Source: Astropecten irregularis (taxonomy: Eukaryota; Echinodermata; Asteroidea; Paxillosida; Astropectinidae). Taken from it: DNA of 64,000 nt. Location: contig OZ020254.1 in assembly GCA_963971285.1 (NCBI GenBank), forward strand, positions 16,212,932 through 16,276,931, read 5' to 3'. A program made the translations under genes and the position numbers. Under the pieces are notes generated by a model. That model saw only the letters and a list, made by a program, of their open reading frames with translations. It was not told the DNA's origin and searched no databases. Each line of letters opens with the position of its first letter. Positions within the stretch are counted from its first letter, which is position 1. Shown here piece by piece: positions 44,570 through 64,000 of this stretch.

Positions 44570-45340
44570 CGTCAAAATTAAGTTAAATAATGAAATAACA
44601 GTTGAGCAACAGGGTGTGTATAAACTGTTTAGAATTGTTAATAATGCTTATGAAAGGAGTCAGATAATAGATACAGCTACAAGAGTGACTGATCATAGTT
44701 GTACTTGTATTGACCACTTTATGACCAGTCAGCCCAGCCTGTAACTTAACCGTGGGGTTGTTGATTTTAACTTAAGTGACCATTCCCTGATCTTTACATC
44801 ATGTAAGTCTCAAGGTACAATGTAGCATTATGAGTATGTACAAGCCTCTGTTAGTTATCTTATTGCTCAACTTTGGTATTTATTATATAGAGCTGACAGT
44901 CCTAATACAGCCTGGTGTTTGTTTAAAGAGATATTATTATGAATGTTTGTGATGTTCATGCCCCAATGAACAATGAGAGAGTTTCAGCAACAAAAACTGC
45001 AGAATGGATTAACAATGAGTATTTGGACCTGAGACAAAGATCAATCAAAGCCAGACATTGTGCAAATATTACCCAGTTTTTTTATGCCGGGAAACTATTG
45101 AGAACTTAAAGCATTGCTTGAATCAAGATATGGAAAGTACCGGTACTACTCAGTGGCTCCACAATAACAGACTCAATCTGAATTGTATGTTGATTGGCTC
45201 TGCTCAGAAACTTGCAGGAAATGGTCATGCAACCTGATATTAATGTTATTTCCAATAACTTTCGCCTTAAACAGGTTTCGGGTGTAAAATACCTCGTTAA
45301 ATATCCTAGTTTAAATCTTTTAACAGATTGAAGTGTGACT
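44570..45340 (+). pseudogene. Decayed non-LTR retrotransposon, endonuclease to RT region
   Basis: Reading across stops and frameshifts, short motifs of an APE-type endonuclease tail (SCTCIDHFMTSQPS, DFNLSDHSLIF) and of the reverse-transcriptase C-terminal part (WLHNNRLNLN, MLIGSAQKLAGN) appear in the expected order on the plus strand. Many stops and gaps. A dead LINE of the Jockey/CR1-like group, class uncertain. It starts just after the 5.7-kb element. Confidence 0.6.
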
Positions 45341-46072
45341 TTTTATTGCTTTTGATGAGCTAGCGCCTGCATGTAATGTTGGGCGTATTAATGATATAGT
45401 AAAATTACATCTAACCTCACATCACGTATAAAAAATGTTGTAATGTTAACACACATGGACCATCTAATCATTTGAGTAGAACGTTAGGAGTAAAATAATA
45501 ATTTACCAGAGTATGATGAGGACAAATGCATCCCTCCAGCAGCAGAAATGAAATGGAGAGAGAACTTAACTTGCATAACAATGTAACTCTCAATTGAGGG
45601 GGAAAATGGGGGAAAAACATGCAGCAATATTTTTGGATTACGATGACAAAGATAACTGGTATAAAATTTGAAACATAATCCTTCCCACGAAATGTGTTTT
45701 ATTCAGAATGAGGAAATTTTCTGAAATGACACAGGTAATACAAACTTACATTCAAACAATAATAATCGTATAATCGTAAATTGAGCTATGGTAGTAAAAT
45801 CACTTATATTCCATTGTATGTAATTAGTCAATTGCATGAAATAATATGGACAGTTAAACGTAAATATTGTCATTTCTCGTGAAGCGATACCAAGATTATG
45901 TTCAATGCTGTATACAAATGAAAAGATTATAGAATTATCGCTAATGAATTCCCGATGTTTGGTTGTTGATACAAATAACAAGAAATATGTGTTCAAGTAA
46001 ACACGGATTAAGATTTTCCTTTTGGAATTGTTTTTGATATTACCTTCTTGAGGAACTAATATTGTGAACTTT
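45341..46072. other. No gene seen
   Basis: AT-rich. The minus-strand open frame 45703-46128 shows no domain and is not called. Confidence 0.35.
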
Positions 46073-46188
46073 GGGCCTGTTTGATTAATGCAAAGGATCC
46101 CTGATTTTGGGATCCACGTCCTATGCATGGTACGCTAAAATGGGATCCGGATCCGGATCCTCAGGATTCGCCATAAACAAACAGGCCC
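46073..46188. mobile_element. 116-bp MITE with GGGCCTGTTTG ends
   Basis: Left GGGCCTGTTTGATTAATG and right CATAAACAAACAGGCCC are inverted. The middle carries repeated GGATCC/GATCCG. Confidence 0.65.
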
Positions 46189-46464
46189 TCAATTGTGATG
46201 AAGTGGAATCTGGAACTGTCCTAAATTTTTGAGATTTACTTTGAGATTTATTTTTGCATTGTTAAACGAAGTTGCTCTTTTCAACATTTTTGAAAAAAAT
46301 TATCGGATTACCTCGTGTTGTTTTAATTGTATATATTCTTTATACTTGTAAATATTGCAAAGAGAGAGGTAATATTATAAATAAACGAAGCCAGATGGCT
46401 TCAATGAAGAAGAAAAAGCCTCTTCCTATTGATTCACTCAATGTCATAGCTAAGACTTTCATTT

Positions 46465-46610
46465 TGCATGGGTCTGGACCTCGATCAAAATCTCTCAAGG
46501 ATTCGCCAGGGACGTGGGTCAGTCTCAAGCATTGGTGTCCTTTCACAAGATGACACCTTTGTACGATTTCGAAACCATGAGAGAATTTCTCAATGGTCGA
46601 CAGGTTTTTT
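46465..46610 (+). repeat. Dispersed MITE-like repeat (partner of 9.9 and 14.1 kb)
   Basis: Contains CAAGGATTCGCCAGGGACGT, CAAGCATTGGTGTCCTTTCA and ACCATGAGAGAATTTCTCAA. It seems to have inserted into the decayed LINE. Confidence 0.5.
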
Positions 46611-47260
46611 TCAGTGACTTTAAATTCAGTCAGTTGCCCTTGTGGTTGCTTGATGATACTTTTATTCTTCCTCGGTTTGATTATTGTAATTTAGTTTGGA
46701 GTAATACTTACAAGTCAAATCTGCAAATATTACATGTACTTCACAATAGAATAGGCAAGATTATTCTTTAAGTTCTGCCCTGGACTTCATTATCATTTGT
46801 GCTGAATTCACTGCATGGGTTGGGTCACTTTGTCAGACAGACGTGATTCTTAGCTGAAATGTATGGCCTTGAAGTGTCTTAAGGGGATTGTTGCAAATGT
46901 TTACATTTCACTCGGATTAAAGAAAGTCCATACGTATAATAGTAGACATGGTGTTGGGTATAACATTGTTCTTCCACGGCCATGAACTGAAAGTGATAAG
47001 AACATGTTTAAATATCATTGAGCTATACCTTGATATCAAGGCTCCTCTCCCTAATAATGTAAAGTCTTTTATTAGATTGTTGGATGACTGTCAGACGTTT
47101 AAGATGATTGTCTATGGATCAACCGTGACTTAGTTTATTTTGAAACTGGTTGTTGTAAACTCATACTTTTTCTGTTTGAATGTTCTGTAAAATATGTATT
47201 ATTTTTAATGTACTTTATCTCGTGTGGATATTTTGTACAGCTTTATTGTTAGTGGGCTGT
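46611..47260 (+). pseudogene. Decayed non-LTR retrotransposon, 3' coding end
   Basis: With stops ignored, it shows the C-terminal RT-flanking motif ILPRFDYCNLVWSNTYKS and NLQILHVLHNRIGKII. A TYNSRHGVGYNIVLPRP stretch follows near 46935-46985, and both are typical of the end of LINE ORF2. Likely the 3' part of the same element as 44570-45340. Confidence 0.65.
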
Positions 47261-47367
47261 TTAAAGTTAATATCATACTAAATCATACTAAGACATATCT
47301 GATCTCAGGTAGACCAAAACTCTTGTAAATAGTGTTACCGGGGATTGCCTGTGTGCAACACTTTGAG

Positions 47368-47502
47368 GCAGTGTTGGGCACAGGGGGAACCAGTCCGCTG
47401 TGTATCTCAAAATATATAACCATGAATTACATACAGTTTTTCCAATATTTAAGTAATTTATCCCAAGTGGCAACAAATCCACAAACCAATCAATATGATC
47501 AG
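47368..47502 (+). other. Candidate exon, phase 0-0, unknown protein
   Basis: Open frame reading AVLGTGGTSPLCISKYITMN through NQYDQ, ending at a good donor CAG|GTAAAT. The acceptor (CACTTTGAG) is weak. It joins in phase to 47689. No family recognised. Confidence 0.3.
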
Positions 47503-47688
47503 GTAAATACATTTGAAACTATGAGTCGATGCTTCACTTGAGAAACGTAACTTTCATTGCGCATGGCCCAGGATATACATTTGTCCAACTAAACTATAGT
47601 ACAATAAAATAATGTAACAACATTGGTTTCAGTTTCTGTCTCGTGTACAGCTTATACATTTTTAAATGTATTGTTTGTCTACTCCTAG

Positions 47689-47847
47689 GAAGTGCAAGAA
47701 CAATCATTGAAACGTTCACTTTTTGATCACGGCAACTTTCAGCACCACAGACCATCTATATCTCAAAAACACGAGCTCTTCGAAGGCAGCATGTGTTTGG
47801 GGATCGCCTACATCCCTTGGACATATAATAATATGATGACACCAAAG
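47689..47847 (+). other. Candidate exon, phase 0-0, unknown protein
   Basis: A strong acceptor (TTTGTCTACTCCTAG) and a donor CCAAAG|GTAGTT bound 53 codons reading EVQEQSLKRSLFDHGNFQHH and onward to FEGSMCLGIAYIPWTYNN. The frame also stays open past the donor to 47937, so this could be a terminal exon. The phase match with 47368-47502 supports a real split gene. No domain recognised. Confidence 0.35.
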
Positions 47848-47933
47848 GTAGTTAGGTGCCGAAAAATTGACGTATCGTTCGGCCGCCATTTTAGTATGCA
47901 ACGGAGCTGTTTCGTTACAGTACCACGGAAATA

Positions 47934-48313
47934 TTAAAGGGATGGTACACAGGTACAGAACTGTTTTTTTGCGACAAAACCGTTGCCGACAGTGTACTCA
48001 CATTATGTAATCCATCATATACCTTAACTGACAAACCTGTAGAAGTTTGAGGTCAATCAGCCATCTGGGTCACGAGAAAATAGTGAAAACCCGTTTACAC
48101 ATTTCAACGAATGAATAAAACGCTTCGAAGCGTTTATTCCAATCGGAAAATAGTTTCATTTATTTCTCAACGAATATGGCATTTCAGACAAAAACATTTC
48201 ATGGGATGTTTTCTCGTATCATTACCATTATACTGTACGTCGTGTAAGTTTTATGTGAACCTGTGATCTTGAAGTGTATTTTGTCTTTTACCAATTCTGT
48301 ACCATCCCTTTAA
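47934..48313. mobile_element. MITE, TTAAAGGGATGG family, copy 1
   Basis: 380 bp. Ends TTAAAGGGATGGTACA and TGTACCATCCCTTTAA are inverted. The second copy lies at 49972-50338. Possible TTAA target. Confidence 0.85.
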
Positions 48314-48339
48314 CTCTTGCTCTCTGTGTTTTTTTTTTT

Positions 48340-48704
48340 TAAGGTACAGTACAGGATTGGTAACATACCCAAACTTAAATGTTCACAGATTGACATATAA
48401 CTTTCAGGGTATGAAGATGGTGCTGGTAGAAACATACCATTAAAATATTTCCGTCTGAAATGGCGTATCTATCCAGAAATTAGTCAGACAAAGACCGAAA
48501 ACGGTTTTGATCTCGCGGGGTAAGATCAAATCCATTCTTTATGTTTTAAAAGAAAAATTTAGTCGCGTTTTCGCTATTTTCTCGTGACTCAGATGTCCGA
48601 TTGAGCTCAAAATTTAAACAGGTTTATCATTGCATGTACACGTTGGATCAGACAAAGTATGAGTATTGTTTTGTGACCTTAACCAATCATGTATTATACC
48701 TTTA
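48340..48704. mobile_element. Chimeric MITE, TTAAAGGT left half and TTAAAGGG-family right half
   Basis: The left half follows the TTAAAGGT family (AAATGTTCACAGATTGACAT, GGGTATGAAGATGGTGCTGG). The right half (TTTTCTCGTGACTCAGATG...) is the inverted equivalent of the left arm of the 47934 family. Right end ATACCTTTAA. Confidence 0.65.
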
Positions 48705-49045
48705 ACAAAGGAAGAATCTTTATTGTTTTGATGAATCAAACCGGAAAAGGCACTGCACCACATTTAGATGTGGTAACATTTGTGACGAAAGTAAAACGTA
48801 CAAGCACTAACAAAAACCATCATAGTCTGAATACAAGCCTGTTGTTTATTAGTGAAGCACGTTTTTTAACCACCCTTGTGATAAGTAACATAAGTGAAGT
48901 ATTAATCAATAGAGACATTTCAGATATAAGATACATACAAGGAAATACCAATCAACCAGTAGAGAAACATTATATAATAATGTGAATAAAATACTGAGGT
49001 ATGGGGTATGGATGGAGAGAGTAAAGAATAGAAGTGATATTATTA

Positions 49046-49408
49046 TCAAAGGTAATATCATTCTTTCTTTTCTTTTTTTGTGTGTGAAATAAATGCAGAT
49101 TCATGGGCAGAAACATCAAGGAAAACACAGTAACAGTCATCTGTGAAATTCCCAATCGTATACGGTGTCCACTTTTTGAGAAAACAATGAAAAACGCCAT
49201 TAAATCGTCTCACACGATTCTGATCTTCAGAAGATCAGAATTGATTTGGGTCTTTGGTTCGACTCATTTCTGGATAAACACAGCATTTCAGGCAGAACAA
49301 TTTTAACGGTATGTTTCTACCATCACAATTTTTATACCCTGTAAGTTATAGGTAAATCTGAGAAGATTCTTGTTTCGGTATGCTACCAAAGTATGATAGT
49401 ACCGTTAA
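49046..49408. mobile_element. MITE, TTAAAGGT family
   Basis: About 363 bp from CAAAGGTAATATCATTCTTT to ACCAAAGTATGATAGTACCG, with the family's central AGATCAGAATTG-type palindromic area. Confidence 0.8.
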
Positions 49409-49669
49409 AGCACTGAACACTATTTTAGCAATATACCGTTTGAAAGCCTTTTCATTCGGCCTTTAAGAAATAATCTTCTTAGAATAAAATGCAAATGTCA
49501 CATTTGTATACTTTAGTTTAAAGCACACTTTCATTCATTAAGTTATAATTTATGAAATCTGTAAAATATGCCAAACACTGTTACTGTTCCAACAGCTTTG
49601 CAGCACGTCTGTGAAACTCTTTTCATATCTTATCTAATGTAACCTTAAAGCACATGTATTCCACAATCT

Positions 49670-49921
49670 ATGGGCGTTTAGAAAACGGCGGCTCAGGCTC
49701 AGGCTCAGGCTCAGGCTCTGTCATCCATATGCTGAAAATATATGTTGTGGTATGACATTGAAGCTGAGGCTCTGTTTTTCTTTTCAAACAAGAGAACCCA
49801 CCTCAGAACCGCAACCAACTTATTTTGATACCATTCTTTTAGAATATATTCACAAAATGGATTCGGAGCCTGAGACGGAGCCTGAGACGGAGCCCGAGCC
49901 TCCGTTTCGTAAACGCCCTAT
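49670..49921. mobile_element. Foldback element with GGCTCA arms
   Basis: The left arm ATGGGCGTTTAGAAAACGG followed by CGG(CTCAGG)n is complementary to the right arm GAGCCTCCGTTTCGTAAACG + CCCTAT, with (GAGCCTGAGACG)n before it. About 252 bp. One arm reads as a Glu/Pro/Thr repeat by chance. Confidence 0.7.
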
Positions 49922-49971
49922 GATAAATAACGAAGTAATTTCTTCTGTATGACTGGCATCTTTGAATCATC

Positions 49972-50338
49972 TTAAAGGGATGGTACAGAACTGGCTTTTG
50001 AAACAAAACCGTTGCTGACAGTAAAAGCACATTATGTAATCCATCATATACCTTAACTGACAAACCTGTAGAAGTTTGAGGTCAATCAGCCATCTGGGTC
50101 ACGAGAAAATAGTGAAAACCCGTGTACAGAAAACTGTACACATTTCAACGAATGAATAAAACGCTTCCAAGCAATTTTTTCCGATCGGAAAATAGTTTCA
50201 TTTATTTCTCAACGAATATGGCATTTCAGACATTTCAGGATGTTTTCTCCTATCATCACCATTATACTGTGTAAGTTTTATGTGAATCTGTGATCATGAA
50301 GTGTATTTTGTCTTACCAATTCTGTACCATCCCTTTAA
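49972..50338. mobile_element. MITE, TTAAAGGGATGG family, copy 2
   Basis: 367 bp, colinear with 47934-48313 and with the same inverted ends. Confidence 0.85.
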
Positions 50339-52011
50339 ATCAGTGAGTGTGCACATTATGCTTTGCATTATTATTACTAAAAACATAAAAGGAAAGCCTT
50401 CGATAAAGATCCTGCTATGATCGCAATGCGTCAGGGCCTCCTAACTCCAAGCAAAAGGGAAACGGTGAGCAAAAGTGAACATGAGTTAGCTACGCTAAGC
50501 AGTGAAGGCAAATATCTCATATACTTAATATACGTGTATTAAACTGCTAAGCATAATAACTAAACATGCTAAAAGTAATAAGTAATAAGCGAAATACAAT
50601 GTAAAGAGAAAACAAGAATACCGTCAAACAGTTGGCCACGATTTAAAAGCAAAAATATAAAGTGCTTAGCAATAAGGTTTAATACCCATATGAAATCAAA
50701 ATAAAAAGCAAAACCCCAAAAAACAAAATTCTAAAAATGACAATGAACAACGATGGATGAGGTACATTGTACATATGGTAATCACACATGTGCATGTACA
50801 TATAGCATCACATGCCTATTTGAAAAACAGAATAATAACACTGATAATTATATTTATTTTCATGCATGCAAGGAAAAATAAAAAACTGACTTCCTTTTAA
50901 AAAAATAAAGCAATGTCACTTTTGTAGCTAATATGTTGTAAAATATACTTCTTACCGAAAAAGAAATCATTTCGCATCATTAATCCTCAACCTATCCAAT
51001 ATGGAATCGTTATTTCAAAAACTCAAGGGAGAAACCGATAGGAAAGAACATAAAAATAAATTGTTAAACATGTCACAGCAATAGGGTTATTACATGTAGG
51101 AGAATCCATGATCAAATTGAACATCAATTAACCAAAGATAAGGCAAAAAAACAAATACTCGGTCTCTGGTCAGACCAAATTTCCAGAATTGATACAGCTA
51201 TTGTCTTATTTTCCCATTTTGGGGGGCCTTTTTTGAAAGGAGGGGAGGATTTAAGGGAGCATATAGGATTTGCAAAGATGTGCGTTTTGGCCGAATTTGG
51301 TACTTAAACAGAAGTGAAGGTCTTAAACATCCTTTTCAGATGTTCATGAACCTTTTTACATCTGGATAGCAGAAATACAGCCGAAATAATCTTGCCCCCC
51401 TCTGAATCCTTCATGGTTACACCACGCTTTCCAAATGCTACTAAATCGTTCGGACGAATGATCTTTTTTGGACACTAAATCTTGATTTGCTTGAAAAACC
51501 CAGCATCTGATGAACCAAGATTTCCCATGGTGACTGTTTGCACTGTTTACGAACTGTTGAGTCCATTTTCTGTCTCAAACTCAATAATTTTTATTGGAGG
51601 CCTTGCAAATCCTGTACGCTGCTTTAAGACTGGCTGTGGTACAAGCAACCATTTAGACATAGCTTGAATTTATTTTGGCATGCTGTATTTTTTAGACCAT
51701 AAAAAGCAAAGTGATTGTTACATGCAAGCTGGTACCAGAAGCCTTTTATAAATGATGAACGCAAGCTTTCAAATTAAGTTCAAGTCTGTTCATTATTTGT
51801 TTTCAAAACCACCCATTTCTTCTTGCACTAAATGGTCAGATAAAAGCAAGTATTAATCTATTGCTTACCAAGTAAACATTCTGTGTACATGAATAGTTTG
51901 AATTGAAAAGCAGATCAAGACCTATTTTTGAAAATTTGGAGGAAAATTTTTGGAGAGAAAAAATTGATGCATGTTCAAAATCGACTTTCACGCTGACCAG
52001 AGACAGAGTAC
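50339..52011. other. Intergenic, downstream of OAT
   Basis: AT-rich. 50390-50455 is a degenerate copy of the GAAAGATCCTGCTAGGATC dispersed motif. No gene seen. Confidence 0.45.
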
Positions 52012-52017
52012 TTTATT
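52012..52017 (-). terminator. Poly(A) signal for OAT
   Basis: AATAAA on the minus strand, 152 bp beyond the OAT stop codon. The first canonical hexamer I see downstream. Confidence 0.5.
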
Positions 52018-52168
52018 TTGTATGGCCTAAGTTCAGAGTTTTGATGTACATACATGTATTCTTTGTGACTAGCCTTCGCTACTGTCACTAACATCGATGT
52101 TATTCTAAAGTATCTGAATAATCTGCTATCTCTTACAGTGTTCATACTGTACCTAATAGCAGATATTT

Positions 52169-63216
<11,048 letters not shown>

Positions 63217-63384
63217 GATGATGTACGTAGAGAACAGTAGAACCCAGCAAATGATTCAATCAAATGGACCTGCAATGAGTCAATTCAAATCATTTAGAAA
63301 AAATATTAATATGAAGTAGTCCACAAGGATTATTTTCAGACCCCCATAAATTCCAGTTTCCACAAAATGTAACTTTGCTTCATA

Positions 63385-63733
63385 TTAAAGGTAGTAGGCC
63401 TATCATACTTTGGTAAGACACCAAAACAGAAATGTTCACAGATTTACGTATAACTTACAGGTATGAAGATGGTGGTGGTAGAAACATACCGTTAACATTT
63501 GTTCGCCTGAAACGGTGTATTTATCCAGAAATTAGTAAAACAACGACCGAAAATCTTTTTGATCTTTTAAAAGATCAAAAGTAAAAGAGAAAAGACTTTT
63601 CTTTTCAATGTGTTTTCAAAAAGTGGGCACCATATCGGACTGAAATTTTCACAGTGTTACTGTAGGCCTGTCTTGATATTTTTGCCCATGAATCTGCATT
63701 TCTTTGACAAAAACCAAAGTATGATATTACCTT
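63385..63733. mobile_element. MITE, TTAAAGGT family, upstream of OAT
   Basis: About 350 bp, ends TTAAAGGTAGTAGGCCTATC and CCAAAGTATGATATTACCTT. Its near edge lies about 170 bp upstream of the OAT start codon, so it overlaps the likely OAT promoter region. Confidence 0.85.
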
Positions 63734-64000
63734 CATTCAATGAAGAGGATATCACAACTCAACTGGTCAATAGGCCTATTATTAAGTTATAGGCTATATT
63801 AATAAGCCTAACAAGTTAGGCCTATTTAGGTGAGTTTAAAGTAGAACTTAGAGTTAGAAGCAATGAAAATAATCCTTGTGCTGTGGTAAAAATGAACACG
63901 AACACTAACGTTAGTGCACACTTACACTAACCCTCCAAAAATACTTAATGTTAGGCCTACAAGTACAAATGAAGCTAGCTGATTAACGTTTAATAGTGAT
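63734..64000. other. Upstream flank of OAT
   Basis: AT-rich with TAGGCCTA motifs. No TATA, CCAAT or other promoter element I can assign. Confidence 0.4.

Noticed and set aside
45703-46128. 141-codon minus-strand open frame
   Set aside because: AT-rich, no domain, no splice or promoter context, and it runs into a MITE.

Overview
This is a window of a eukaryotic nuclear genome. It is AT-rich and gene-poor, has spliced genes with GT-AG introns, and is saturated with transposable elements. A multi-exon ornithine aminotransferase gene, a NACHT-LRR (NLR) receptor gene built from near-identical repeats, tRNA-derived SINEs, and Helitron-like and MITE families all point to a marine invertebrate. A deuterostome with an expanded NLR repertoire (echinoderm, hemichordate or cephalochordate) is my best guess; the species cannot be fixed from the sequence alone.

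Layout. 1-9.4 kb: a 1.3-kb segment present twice (1-1310 and 7598-8915), a complex of Helitron-like elements with 128-bp tandem units (1.4-5.1 kb), a second direct duplication (5.2/6.5 kb) and nested palindromes. 9.4-19 kb: mostly non-coding, with SINE and MITE copies and one disrupted cysteine-rich secreted-peptide locus at 12.5 kb (minus strand). 19.2-19.5 kb: a splice-bounded exon encoding a type II membrane-protein N terminus, with an in-frame TAG. 23.5-27.8 kb: two tandem Helitron2-like elements; one carries a second family nested in its A-tract, and the uninterrupted neighbour acts as the empty-site control.

28.7-37.3 kb (plus strand): an NLR gene. Its first recognised exon encodes eight 25-residue repeats. 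A short linker exon and a large NACHT exon follow. The NACHT reading frame then runs into an exact 320-bp tandem array, each full unit of which carries a tRNA-like sequence with intact Pol III boxes. Beyond the array come four 220-residue leucine-rich super-repeats, the last with a 5-bp deletion, and an orphan LRR fragment 1.2 kb further on. The locus is either a decaying pseudogene or a gene with an unusual intron.

38.75-44.49 kb: one large element with long terminal inverted repeats, each end elaborated into a different family of tandem repeats, with no transposase visible. 44.5-47.3 kb: a decayed non-LTR retrotransposon, then two phase-compatible exons of unknown identity (47.4-47.85 kb). 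47.9-50.3 kb: MITEs with TTAAAGG ends.

52.17-63.22 kb (minus strand): the complete ornithine aminotransferase gene, eight coding exons and 429 codons, all junctions in phase. Its introns hold MITEs, SINEs and a telomere-like minisatellite. It is the only gene here I consider intact.
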